NCBI RefSeq assembly: GCF_900660675.1
Contig: NZ_LR215039.1
Coordinates: 620,001-684,000 of the forward strand
Length of the DNA: 64,000 nucleotides
Reading direction: 5' to 3'
Origin: Mycoplasmopsis columboralis
GTDB lineage: Bacteria > Bacillota_I > Bacilli_A > Mycoplasmatales > Metamycoplasmataceae
The translations under genes and the position numbers were made by a program. Positions 46,815 to 56,483 of the stretch are shown piece after piece. Within the stretch, counting starts at the first letter, position 1, and each line of letters starts with the position of its first letter. The notes beneath the pieces are model-generated. The model saw only the letters and a list, made by a program, of their open reading frames with translations. It ran no database searches and was not told the DNA's origin.

Positions 46815-48167
46815 TTACTTCCCTAAACAAAAACTGCTAAACATTACATCTAAAAGATCTTCACGGTTAACATTGCCTTTGATGTTTTGTAATGACTCTC
46901 AAGCATCGTACAAGTCAACAATGATAACATCAAATGTCATTCCGTTTTCAATTGAAAATATCGCGTTTTCAATTGAAATTAAAGCTTGTTTGACTAATGA
47001 CAATTGTCTTGTGTTAGCTAGTATTCTTTCGTCTAAAACATTGATATTTTTAAAGTGCTCTACTAAAGCTTCTTCTAGAGGTTGTATTTGATTATTTTTA
47101 GCAGAAATTGTAATTGCATTATTGTCTGGTGTCTGAATTAAATCTGATTTGTTAATAACTTTAATGTATATTTTGTTGTGTTTTTGTGATTCGCTAGCAA
47201 TTAATTCATCAAACTCATTATCTGCTTGGGTCGGATCAAAAACATGAATTACTAAATCAGCTCTACTAATTTGTTCAAAAGACTTTGCTATTCCAATTGA
47301 TTCAATTTTCTCGGCGGTTTTACGAATTCCGGCAGTATCAATTAATTTAAAAAGCATTCCTTGAATTTGATAAGATGCTTCAATTGTGTCACGAGTAGTT
47401 CCTGCAATATCAGTAACAATAGCTTTATCTTCAGCTAATAAAGCATTCAAAATACTGCTTTTACCAACGTTTGGTTTCCCTACCAAAGCTACTTTTACAC
47501 CTTCAAAAACATATCGAGCATTTTCTGAAAGGGTGACAATCTCATTTAAGCTTTGTTTCAAATGAGTTAATGTGTTAAGCATTATTTGATCATCCATATT
47601 TTCTAAATCTAAATATTCAGGATAATCAATATTTACTTCACTAAGTCCAATTAAATAGGATAAATCAGCAATAAATTTATCTATTAACTGAGAGGTTTTT
47701 CCCTTAAATTTATTTACAGCGGCTTTGCTTTGTAAGGTGGTTTGAGCAAAAATGAGATCATGAACAGCTTCGGCTTTTACTAGATCCATTTTTCCATTTA
47801 AAAAAGCTCTTCGGGTAAATTCACCTTTTTCGGCTAATCTAGCTCCATTTTTTAAAAGCAATTCTAATACTTGATTGGTAACCACAATTCCACCGTGGCA
47901 GTTTATTTCCACAAGCGGTTCTCCACAATAATTGTTATAAATAATTTGTCCATTTTGTTCTTTTCCAACAAATCACATTACTAAAACTTCATCAATAATT
48001 TGATCATTATCAATAATGTGTCCATAAGTAATTTCATGGTCTTTACCTTTGCGACCTTTAAATATCTTTGAAACAATTTCGGCGGCATTAGGACCGGCTA
48101 CACGAACAATAGAAATGGGTTGATTTACATATGAACCTGAAGAAATAGCAGCAATATTATCGTACAT
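46815..48167 (-). CDS. mnmE: tRNA uridine-34 modification GTPase MnmE
   Basis: 450 residues. With MnmG it modifies the wobble uridine of several tRNAs. An N-terminal folate-binding domain is followed by helical domain (GEFTRRAFLNGKMDLVKAEA), then the G domain: GKPNVGKSS, TTRDTIEA, DTAGIRKT and NKSDL. The C-terminal end is the diagnostic FCLGK with its catalytic Cys. Several Trp are TGA. First gene of the operon with tatD and rsmA. Confidence 0.97.
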
Positions 48168-48207
48168 ATAATCTATTTTATCTTTTAATTCCTTAAATTG
48201 TATATTT

Positions 48208-48216
48208 TGCTAAAAT
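48208..48216 (+). promoter_or_regulatory. Extended -10, probable leaderless start of PQ-loop gene
   Basis: TGCTAAAAT ends 6 nt before the ATG at 48223; there is no ribosome-binding site. Confidence 0.6.
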
Positions 48217-48222
48217 TTTTAC

Positions 48223-48999
48223 ATGACAGCACTAGAAACCTCAATAGAAGTTTTTGGTTGGCTAACTGTTATTATTACAGTGTCGTTATCATTACCTCAG
48301 TTATTCAAATTGTTAAAAGAGAAAAAAACTCAAAAAGTTAATTTTTATTCATTTTGAATTTTTCACATTGGAATTTTAATGTGAACAATCTTTGGTGTCC
48401 TTAGTGATTCTAGCCAACCATTTAAACTAAGAAATATAGTTATTGCAGATGGGATCTCTCTTATTTTAAATGGAGTTATGACCTACCTGCTTTATCATTA
48501 TTACGATTTTAGTTCATACAAAAACAAAAGAACCTTTTTAAGCAATTCACAAAATCAAGAAATGTATATTAAAACCAGCAATCACACTGGTAAAAAAGTA
48601 TGAGCATTTTTAGGAGTGTTAGCAACTTGAGTGATTGGAATTGTGTTTATTGTAATTTACTTTACAAATTCTGCGTTTAGAATTTCTTCAAATGCAGCCA
48701 CAATTTTCGCTATTATTGCGCCTGCTTTAACAACCTTCTCATTTGCTCCGCAACTATACACTTCAATTAAAACAAAGAACTGAAAAGGTGTTTCACCTAT
48801 GATGTTTGTTCTTTTTGAGTTAAACAATTTATGTTGAATTGCTTTCTGAGTTTTATCTATTGTCAAATATGGAGGAAATTTAGATTTAATTGGTGGATTA
48901 ATTTGACAAACAGTCTCACTTATTTTATATGCTTACCAGCTTACAATGACAATCAAATATAATTACACCGCCGCATCAAAACAACCTGTTTATGCGTAA
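48223..48999 (+). CDS. PQ-loop repeat membrane protein
   Basis: 258 residues rich in TGA Trp codons. About seven hydrophobic segments. Two PQ-loop repeats are visible: SLPQLFKLLKEKKTQKVNFYS near residue 22 and FAPQLYTSIKTKNWKGVSP near 180. This duplicated plan is that of SWEET/PQ-loop carriers for sugars or amino acids; the substrate is unknown. It is probably transcribed from a leaderless promoter and followed by a terminator, then the YhcH-type gene. Confidence 0.8.
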
Positions 49000-49018
49000 A
49001 ATCCTTAGGGATTTTTTT
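48998..49018 (+). terminator. Terminator after the PQ-loop gene
   Basis: AAATCC/GGATTT around TTAG, followed by TTTTT. The stem is short and overlaps the stop codon. Confidence 0.7.
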
Positions 49019-49033
49019 ATTTAAAGGAGAGAT

Positions 49034-49495
49034 ATGATTTTTGACAGACTTGATAATTTTCAAAAATACAATTTTGATAAAAAATTACAAACAGCTTTTA
49101 AATTAATTGATCAAACAGATTTTGAAAGTTTAGATTATGGAATTCATGAATACAATGAAGATATCAAAATAGTAAAAATGAAGTTTCAAACATTTTATAA
49201 AGAAAACTTCGCTGAAATTCACTTTGAGCACGCAGATATTCATTTGAGAAGCAATTTATGTGATGAATTAGTTTATTTTAGCGAAGAGAACAATTATGTC
49301 AAGGAAGATGTTTTAAACTACAATGAACAAAAAGATGTTCTTTTTGTAAAACAAGCACCTTATCAAAATAAACTTATTTTAAAAAATAACACTTTTGCGT
49401 TATTTTGACCACACGAAAAACACAAAATAGATATTCAAGACCACTCTTTACTTGAACACAAATACAAAATCATTATTAAAGTAAAAATTTCATAA
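49034..49495 (+). CDS. YhcH/YjgK/YiaL-family cupin-like protein
   Basis: 153 residues. Starts MIFDRLDNFQKY, matching the family start 'MI.D.L.N...Y'. Metal-binding positions are suggested by EIHFEHADIHL and by FALFWPHEKHKIDI. Characterised members act in sugar metabolism, in E. coli near sialic-acid genes, possibly as sugar anomerases. No sialic-acid genes are nearby. AAGGAGAG precedes the ATG. Confidence 0.8.
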
Positions 49496-49541
49496 TCTGG
49501 TATTGATTATTGCACTTTTATAGTATAATAATCATACACAT

Positions 49542-49618
49542 GGCAAATGTGGTGAAGCGGTTAACACAGCGGGTTGTGGTCCCGTCATGCGCGAGTTCGA
49601 ATCTCGTCATTTGCCCCA
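49542..49618 (+). tRNA. tRNA-His (anticodon GTG)
   Basis: 77 nt counting the encoded G at -1 (pairs with C73) and the encoded CCA. Acceptor GCAAATG/CATTTGC, anticodon stem GCGGG/CCCGT with loop TTGTGGT, T arm GCGAG-TTCGAAT-CTCGT. TATAAT at 49524-49529 is a likely -10. Confidence 0.96.
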
Positions 49619-49641
49619 TGTATTAGTACTTAATGCCACTT

Positions 49642-49668
49642 ACACAAGAAAAATTCTTGTGTTTTTTT
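49642..49668 (+). terminator. Terminator after tRNA-His
   Basis: ACACAAGAA/TTCTTGTGT perfect 9-bp stem around AAA, followed by TTTTTT. Confidence 0.92.
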
Positions 49669-49722
49669 ACGCAAAAAAACAAATGTCAAATTATATTTAT
49701 ACTTATAAGAGAAGTTTATTAG

Positions 49723-49731
49723 TGTTATAAT
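49723..49731 (+). promoter_or_regulatory. Extended -10 promoter of the restriction-modification remnant
   Basis: TGTTATAAT lies 27 nt before the ATG at 49759, which has AGGAG as ribosome-binding site. Confidence 0.6.
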
Positions 49732-49758
49732 TAAGAAATAAATATGATAGGAGTATAA

Positions 49759-50367
49759 ATGAAGTTTCTAGATCAAAATTTAGACATTTTTAAAAAAGGA
49801 AAATACAAACCACTAAATAGAGATTTTATAGCCGGTTTATTATTACCGCTTACGTCTATTCAACATACAACAGGAAGGAGAATGATACATTTGTTTAACG
49901 GGGCGAAAAATCCTATAGTTGCATTTTATCTAAACTTTTATCTTGTAAATGAAGAAAAACATGGATTATATGCAAAAAGAGAGTTTAAGGAAGAATATCT
50001 TGAAGTTAAACAAGTATCTTATTCAAGCAAGAGTTGATCTGTAACTTTTAATGACACAACATTGGACAAAGCCGATGCATTTAAGGATAAAAAAACTATG
50101 CTAGCCGTAGGGATATGAAATGGTATGCTAGAGCTTATTTGTATTATATATGGTCAAAATCCGGAAATTGGATATTTTCTAGAACAAAAGGTAAAAGAAG
50201 CTCATGATTTTTCAAGAAGATCTACACAAACTATTTCATGCTCAAAACTTTTAAAAGATTATAAATTTAAAATAAAGCCAATCAATGTTAATAAAAAAGA
50301 CCTAATTGAAATTCTATCAATGAAATTTAAAAATTCCGGTGTTTCATGAGGAGACTACATTGAATAA
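49759..50367 (+). CDS. Unknown 202-residue protein linked to a methyltransferase; possible restriction endonuclease
   Basis: An intact frame starting MKFLDQNLDIFKKGKYKP. No motif that I can assign. It is mixed alpha/beta, with scattered acidic and Lys residues (for example KREFKEEYLEVKQ) that could belong to a nuclease, but no convincing PD...ExK. The next gene is a DNA adenine methyltransferase whose TTG start lies within the last codons of this one, and such coupling is common in type II/III restriction-modification pairs. The methyltransferase is dead, so an active endonuclease here would need another protecting enzyme or must itself be inactive. Confidence 0.55.
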
Positions 50368-51524
50368 ATTATATTTGATGGATGCAGAAAATTGTCTTAA
50401 ACTAATTAGAAACATTTCAGTACAGTCCATTTACATAGACCCTCCATATAACACTAAATCAAACAGTTTTGAATATAATGATTCACGTGATAACTGAAAC
50501 GAATAAATTAAAAATATTTTAATCTTATCTTAGAATGTTCTATCGGAAGATGGTTTTATATTTCTATCTATAGATGATCAGAAATTATTTGAATTAAAAT
50601 TGATTTGTGATTCGCTTTTTGGAGCTCACAATTTTTTGGGTTTATTTATAACTAAGCAATCAACAAGAAGCAACAGTAGATATATAAATGTAATTCATTA
50701 GTATGTTGTGTCATATTCAAAAAATAAAACCAAAGCACAAAAATTTTAAGTATTAATAACAAAGCTGCCAATGTTTCAAAATATCTTGAAATCTTATAAT
50801 ATCTAGCATAAAAAAAGAATTTTTACAAAACGGATTAGAAAGTGCTAGCGAAGAACTGAAAAAATATATTCAAAGAATAAAAGATCCCAATTTCAATTGA
50901 TTGAAAAATTATTCAAATGATGATGAAAATGGAGAAATTTATTCAACAAAAGATCTTTCAACACCAGGAAAGCCCTGAGATGTATATATTGAAGAAATAA
51001 ATTTAACTTTACCGAAATTGAAGACTCGCGGTTGAAGTACTGATGAAAAATTTATAAAAGTATATAAATAAGGAAAATTAGTTTTCAAAAAAGGCAGACC
51101 ATACGAGAAACATTACTTAAAAGAATCCAAAGATAACGCAATGAGCATTTTGAATTTCTATAGTAGACAAGACAAACACGATCTTGATAAAATAGGTCTT
51201 TAAGGGATTTTTCAAACTGCAAAACCGGTTGATTTAATAAAATATCTAATAAAAATTTCTACAAAATCAGATGCTACAATTCTAGATTTTTTTGCTGATT
51301 CAGGTACTACAGGTCAAGCTGTATTAGAAGTTAATAAAGAAGAAAAAAGTAAGAGAACATTTATACTTTGTCAAAATTTAGAGCAAGTAAAAAATAATGA
51401 TAAAGCGTTAGAAATTCTTAAAGAAAACAACTTAGAACCTACTATTGGTGATATAACTTTATTGAGATTAGAAAAATTAAAAAAATGACATAATTTTGAA
51501 TATAAGATATTTAAAGAAAATTAA
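50360..51524 (+). pseudogene. Decayed DNA adenine methyltransferase (type III Mod-like, beta class)
   Basis: Translated across breaks the region keeps motif IV IDPPYNTKSNSFEYND, FIFLSIDDQKLFELK, and, near the end, KPVDLIKYLI with the AdoMet motif ILDFFADSGTTGQAV. The motif IV-before-I order is the beta class. In-frame stops occur at 50504, 50531, 50699, 50747, 51069 and 51201. The frame shifts at least twice between about 50745 and 50811. The first stop fits a TGA (Trp) to TAA change. It cannot make a working enzyme. Confidence 0.9.
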
Positions 51525-51558
51525 TTCACAAAATTTCTGCTTTTAAAATCAGAATAAA

Positions 51559-51587
51559 AATCGCCCCGGTATTTATGCTAGGCGATT
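51559..51587 (+). repeat. Left target duplication of IS copy 1 (terminator inverted repeat)
   Basis: 29 bp, AATCGCC...GGCGATT, itself an inverted repeat. It recurs at the other end of the IS with one C fewer. Its T-run was cut away by the insertion. Confidence 0.9.
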
Positions 51588-51609
51588 CCCAGAATGCAAT
51601 TCTAAACGC

Positions 51610-51646
51610 AACGCGATTTTGTAAAATAAAATCGGGTTGTTTTTTT
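51610..51646 (+). terminator. Inward-facing terminator at the left end of IS copy 1
   Basis: AACGCGATTTT and AAAATCGGGTT pair over 11 positions with one mismatch, loop GTAAAAT, followed by a T-run. It would stop transcription entering from the left. The same structure is at 57434-57470 in copy 2. Confidence 0.75.
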
Positions 51647-51655
51647 ATATAAAAA

Positions 51656-51690
51656 AACCTCCCACAAAAAAACCGGATACACAGGAGGTT
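51656..51690 (+). promoter_or_regulatory. Inverted repeat masking the transposase ribosome-binding site
   Basis: AACCTCC (51656-51662) is exactly complementary to GGAGGTT (51684-51690), which contains the Shine-Dalgarno sequence. A TATATA at 51646 could be the element's own -10, placing the transcript start within or just after AACCTCC. The same repeat is at 57480-57514. Confidence 0.55.
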
Positions 51691-51692
51691 AT

Positions 51693-52787
51693 ATAAATAA
51701 TACCAAATTAAATCTTTCACAACGGATTGCTATTGAAGTTCTACTCAAAAAAACAACTTTATCTTTAAGCGAAATAGCATTAAAAATAGGAGTAAATAAA
51801 TCAACAATTTCTAGAGAAATACGAAACAATTCAACTCTTTTTGGTTATTATGGAGAAGAAGCTCAGGAAAAACACAAAATAAGACAGAGTTGAAAGGAAA
51901 GAATATCTCTACTTAATAATTTTGAAAAATACAAAGAATTTTCCTCTTTATTTTCCAAAATGTTTGACTGTAAAACACATGGTATAGAAATAACTTACAT
52001 GAAAATTACCAACCATTTTCCTGACTTAAAAATCCCCTCTTTAAGAACAGTTTTTAATTGAATAAATTCTGATTTATGAGTGGTTAAAAGATCATATAGA
52101 CTTAGAACTTTTTACAAAAAAGGAAGAAAAAGAGAATTATCTGTTACTGATAGATTGGTAGGGAAAAGATGAATTAGACCTTACTGATCTAGACCCGAAG
52201 AAATTAATGATAGAAGAATATTTGGTCATTGAGAAATTGACTTAATCGTCGGAAAATACGGCAAAGAAAATGAACATTTATTAACTTTCGTGGAACGAAA
52301 AACACGATATGGAATTATTAAAAAAGTTAAATCTAAAAGCGGTTGAGTTATTAACAAAGTTTTGCGAGATTTAATAAAAGAATATCAATTAAATGTTAAA
52401 TCAATAACAACTGACAACGGGTTTGAATTTTATTATTTACTTTGCATCGCTAATAAGTTAAAAATATATATTTACAAAACTGACCCTTATGCTTCCTTTC
52501 AGAAAGGAACTATTGAAAACTTCAATGGAATGGTAAGAAGATTTTTCCCGAAAGGAACAAATTTCAACAAAGTAACAGATGAAGAAATATTTAATGTTCA
52601 AACCAAAATAAACAGCTGTCCAATGAAAAGTTTTGATTGATTTTCAAGAGATGAATTATTTTTCAACTTAAACTACTATAAAGAAAAATGAAATCCTATT
52701 AACCCAGATGAACAGCTTTATGAGTGAAAACCGAGAAAATGACCTAGCAACACAAAGCGAAATAAATTTTTTAAGAATCGAAAATAG
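51693..52787 (+). CDS. IS30-family transposase, copy 1
   Basis: 364 residues counted from ATA. The N-terminal helix-turn-helix reads LSQRIAIEVLLKK...ALKIGVNKSTISREIRN. The DDE catalytic residues are Asp in FGHWEIDLIVG, Asp in ITTDNGFEF, and Glu in FQKGTIENFNG, the usual IS30 spacing. Many Trp are TGA. There is no in-frame ATG, GTG or TTG upstream of the helix-turn-helix in the open stretch from 51630; ATA at 51693, 4 nt after AGGAGG, is the best-placed candidate start. The frame ends at TAG. Confidence 0.9.
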
Positions 52788-52796
52788 CATTCTGTT

Positions 52797-52821
52797 AAAA
52801 AAGCACGCAATTTAGCGTGCT
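52797..52821 (-). terminator. Inward-facing terminator at the right end of IS copy 1
   Basis: AGCACGC/GCGTGCT stem followed on the minus strand by TTTTTT, so it stops transcripts entering from the right. The plus side lacks a good T-run. Copy 2 has it at 58621-58645. Confidence 0.75.
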
Positions 52822-52862
52822 AATTTTATAAAAATTCGTTGCGTTTAAGATTGCAATGTGGG

Positions 52863-52890
52863 AATCGCCCGGTATTTATGCTAGGCGATT
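52863..52890 (+). repeat. Right target duplication of IS copy 1
   Basis: 28 bp, matching 51559-51587 except for one C. It is followed by TTTT, so on the plus strand it is a full terminator for the transposase transcript. It contains the final codons and TAG of the MATE reading frame. Confidence 0.9.
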
Positions 52891-53084
52891 TTTTCATTAT
52901 TTTTCATTTGTAAAAGTTCTTCTTGTTTTTGAGCTTTGTCAAAGAATGCGTGTTCGATTTTTTTACTTCATGTTAATTTATTATTATCAATATTAGGAAG
53001 AGTTTTATACATATATCTTCAAGAAATGACAAACAAAATAACAGCAGCCACTAAAGCATTAACAATAAAAGTTGATAGTATTAT
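52881..53084 (-). pseudogene. Severed C-terminal end of the MATE transporter
   Basis: Directly after the TAA at 53085-53087 the same frame continues for 67 codons. A hydrophobic segment (IILSTFIVNALVAAVILFVISW) is split by nothing else and is followed by a charged tail (KKIEHAFFDKAQKQEELL) ending at TAG. This is the last helix and cytoplasmic tail expected of the transporter. No start codon or ribosome-binding site for separate translation is evident. Confidence 0.75.
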
Positions 53085-54659
53085 TTAGTTTGCCACATCT
53101 ACACTAGAGGTATTTTGGTATCCTAAGGTAGCAAAACCAAAACCAATTGGGACAATAACAATAAATGTTATAAAGTTTTCTAATGCGGTTGCAAAAAGTG
53201 ATCTTTCAATACTGTTGGTGCCTTGAAATGCTAGTATTGAACAAATGGTCATAGAGGTTATTACAATTCTTAAAGTCATAACCCTAATAAAGTTTGCTGT
53301 TTGTGGAATGAGTTCTTTGTCCACATTTAAAGCAATCATTCATAAATTATCAGCTGTTAGCGCAATAAACACATAAATAACAACAGCATAAATTATAGAA
53401 ATTAAAATAACTCATTTATATACTTCTTGAGAATGTTTGAAATCTCTTCGAGTGTAATTGTACGATAATAAACTACGGGCTCCATCGCTAATTCCAAATA
53501 CTGAGATTAAAAATAAACTAATAATTGGAGATGTTTTTGATCAATAAAATTGGTAATGTCCAGGATCGGCAAACACAGTTTTGGTAAGTACAATGTTTAG
53601 AATAAAAAATGAAAAGGCCACCCCAAAGGTTCTAATAAATCCACCTAATCCTAGTGAAAAAATAGGTCCTAAAAGATCTTTATTAAATTTAAAGAACCAT
53701 AAATCTTTTAAAGACATTAGAACAAGTTTTTGTTTGTTTTTAATTCATACATAAATTACAAATGAGACCAAGTTAAAAGTTCATCCAATGATTGTAGCAA
53801 CCACCCCGCCAAGTAATCCCATTTTGAAAACAATAATAAATAAAGCGTCTAAAGCAATATTAATTAAGTTAGATGTAATGCTAATTATCATTGTGTAAGC
53901 ATTAAATCCTTCTGCTCTAATAAAGTATGAGAAAATAGCCACTAAACCTTGCAAAATAGTTCCGGCTGCATAAATATAAATGTATTGTTTAGCTCAATGA
54001 ACACTTAAACTAAACGCTCCATCATAATAGTCTTGCAATCTTTGTAATTCATCAGAAGTTAATACTCCGTTAATGGTATTTGGATCGGTGTTAATGATAG
54101 TTTTACCTGCCAGTAAATTAAGCACTCCGCTAGCTGTTAAAATAATGACAATAAGTCCTGCACTCAAACAAAAAGCAGCAGTAACTCAAAACATACTTGC
54201 TCATAAGTTTTTAGCTGTATGATTGAGTTTTTTAGATAAACACTTAGTGTAATATACCGAAGCTCCTACAGGTACTAAAAAGACAATTGAATTTGAAAAA
54301 ATAATTAACGGTTGTGTGGCAGCATTAGAAGTGGATACAACTGAGTTAGCAGTAATTTGTACTATTTTAGATACTTGTGCAATGGAGTTATATTTGTTTA
54401 ATAAGTAAGTGTAATCTTGTAGAGAATATGTATTTATTGAAGGGAGGTATTTACTAATTTCCCCAACCTGATTGTTTGAAAGAATTATTTTAGTGTCTGG
54501 AACAAATTGTTGAATAAAAACTTGATCCATGAATGAATATAATCCAATCATAAAAGCAATCATTAAACTAGGGATAACAACAATTCAAATAGATTTGGAA
54601 ATTGGAGTTCTGGCAAATAATTCTTCAGCCCGTGAATTTTTATTTGTTTTAGCTTTCAT
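53085..54659 (-). CDS. MATE-family efflux transporter, cut short by an in-frame TAA
   Basis: 524 residues to the TAA, 592 if the frame were whole. Begins MKAKTNKNSRAEELFARTP, then repeated membrane helices in two bundles, with MATE-typical features (LYSFMDQVFIQ near the start, FIRAEGFNAYTM and GGVVATIIGWTFNLV in the middle). MATE proteins export drugs or cations using a sodium or proton gradient. The TAA removes the last predicted helix and tail. TGA (Trp) to TAA is a plausible single change. It may be inactive or a shortened but working carrier. Confidence 0.8.
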
Positions 54660-54771
54660 CAATTCCTTTCTTTTATGAAACATTATAGAACTAAAGATTA
54701 AAAAGCAAAATAAATAATAAAAATAACAAATGAAAAGAAAATGTGGAAAATTTTTCATAAATAAATTGATT

Positions 54772-54802
54772 TTGATCCTGAAAATGTTAGAAGAGTTATA
54801 AT
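54772..54802 (+). promoter_or_regulatory. Promoter of the three-gene accessory operon
   Basis: TTGATC (54772-54777) and TATAAT (54797-54802), 19-nt spacing. AAAGGA lies before the ATG at 54863. A GCAGG/CCTGC hairpin is in the leader but has no T-run. Confidence 0.55.
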
Positions 54803-54862
54803 TATTATGCAGGAGAAACATTTCCCTGCAAAAAAATAACATTTTATGTAAAGGACAGAAAC

Positions 54863-55780
54863 ATGATACATGCTCCAATTTATGATGCCCAAATAACCCA
54901 AAAGGCAAAAAACGATCCAAAAACATTTAAAGATCTTATGCTAAATTATTCTAAAATCAGCGATAGTCATCCGCTTAAAATCGCTTTAAAAGCCTCTTTA
55001 AGTGATTTGTTTTTAACCAAAGAAAATCAAGAACAATTTCAAAAAACAAAAGAAGCTTTTGAAAAGTTTGATTCTATGTATAAAAAAAATAACATAGAAA
55101 TCACTAAAAAAGAATATTCAGTTTTAAAAAAAGAACTAAAAGTTAGTCAAACAGAAAATAATTTAAAAGAAATAAATAATTTTGTAAACACTTCATTCTG
55201 AGAAGATTCAGAGCGAACATTTCATTATTTTGTTGAAAATGTAGCAAGATATAGAAAAGTATGAGGCGAAATTTTCGAATTTGCTGGAAATTATAATGAA
55301 TTTTTTACCTCAAAACTTTTAGAAGTTGTTTCCTCTGCCGGAGAATTTGTTAGTTCTATAACAGAAAATGGAGGAAACGATTTTATAGATAAAGTTCATT
55401 CAGGATCTCAGATTGTCGAAGCTTCTGCGAAAGCTGCTTCATTTATAAATGAAAAATTTATTTTACCTACTTTAAGAAACTTACAGTATGGTTTCAGTTC
55501 TGAGGGAGAAGAAATAGCATATTTAGCAAGAGCAATTAGAGAAGACAAAGACGTATTCAAAGTATATGCCATTTCTTATAAAGCTTATAAAACTTGACAA
55601 GCTAAACCTTGATATATATTATGAATTTCGGGCACTATTTTAAAAAATAACTTGTGAAACATTTTCAAAAATAGTGAAGATGAAATTCAAAAAGCTACAA
55701 ATAAGTGGCAAGATTACAAGACACAACAATACTATGAAGAAATGCTAAGAAAATACAGACAGGAAAATGGAGGTTATTAA
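54863..55780 (+). CDS. Unknown 305-residue helical protein, first gene of accessory operon
   Basis: Starts MIHAPIYDAQITQKAKNDP. Almost entirely charged and helix-prone up to ~residue 240, including a Lys/Glu-rich stretch (70-105). It then has a short aromatic, moderately hydrophobic segment (KPWYILWISGTILKNNLW, about 245-265) that could touch or enter a membrane, and ends with a Gln/Tyr-rich tail. No signal peptide or lipobox. I recognise no family. It is followed 1 nt later by a membrane-protein gene. Four or more Trp are TGA, so it is adapted to this genetic code. Confidence 0.7.
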
Positions 55781-55781
55781 A

Positions 55782-56483
55782 ATGATCCTCTGCACAACTA
55801 AAACAATTCAAACATTCAAAATTTTGACACTTTCTATTTTAATAATTGGGTCTATAACCATGAGTATATTAAATGGCCCCTCAACCGTAAATTTCCCAAC
55901 TGGTAGGTGATTTGAAGATGCAACTTTTGTTATTATGATTCTCCTAATTCCGTTATGATTTTATCTTTTAGTTAAAAGCATATTAGTTACTATTATTTTG
56001 AGAAAAAAAGATCGTTCAAATTCATTTTTAAAAAAAGTAGTATCAATAATGAGTTTCAATTTTAAATCTCAGGACAATATATTATTTTTAACAAATTTAG
56101 ATACTGTAGAAAAAGTGCATACTTATTTATCAAATAAAAAATTATGGCCATACATCATTAAAACTATCATTTTTGGATTGATTTTTGTACTTTATGTTTT
56201 TTGAGTTTTTATAGGAGGTTTTGGAGTTTTAGTTACATCTAGCGAAAAATTTAAAGATATTCCAAAATATAAAATTTTTATAGCTTGAATACTTACAGGT
56301 GTTATTCCTGCTGTGTTCATAGTTACAACTATAGTTAGATATTCGTTTATTTTTGTGATCAAACATAGAAAAGAACTAAGTGAAGATCTTAGAGAAGTCA
56401 AACTTTATAAAAGATATTTACTTCTATCTTTGAGATTTTTCTCACTTAGAAGACTTTCAAGAAATCTATATTCATTAAAATAA
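55782..56483 (+). CDS. Unknown four-helix membrane protein, second gene of accessory operon
   Basis: 233 residues with four clear hydrophobic segments (about 14-35, 55-80, 125-150, 165-192) and a basic C-terminal tail (KLYKRYLLLSLRFFSLRRLSR). The loop between helices 2 and 3 is cytoplasmic-looking and basic. No family recognised. It starts 1 nt after the previous stop and is immediately followed by the third gene (no gap), so the three are very probably co-translated. Confidence 0.7.

Larger units (their letters stand above)
51588..52862 (+). mobile_element. IS30-family insertion sequence (IS1630-like), copy 1
   Basis: 1275 bp, ending CCCAGAATGCAAT... on the left and ...TTGCAATGTGGG on the right. 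The terminal inverted repeats are 26 bp with 4 mismatches. It holds one transposase gene, an inward terminator near each end, and a hairpin over the transposase ribosome-binding site. It is flanked by a 29/28-bp duplication of a terminator stem. I found no difference from copy 2 at 57412. Targeting and duplicating inverted repeats of variable length is what was reported for IS1630 of M. fermentans. Confidence 0.95.

Noticed and set aside
48657-48866. A 69-codon minus-strand frame within 48.2-49.0 kb
   Set aside because: The plus strand carries a full PQ-loop protein once TGA is read as Trp.
51526-51720. Minus-strand frame at the left end of the IS (also at 57302-57544)
   Set aside because: It spans terminator stems and the IS boundary and has no family resemblance.
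54803-54840. GCAGG/CCTGC hairpin in the accessory operon leader as a terminator
   Set aside because: It is followed by an A-run on the plus strand and lacks a T-run on the correct side on the minus strand.
54585-54926. A 113-codon minus-strand frame over the MATE start and promoter region
   Set aside because: It overlaps a better-supported gene on the same strand and the promoter of the operon; composition is Phe/Leu/Cys-rich noise.
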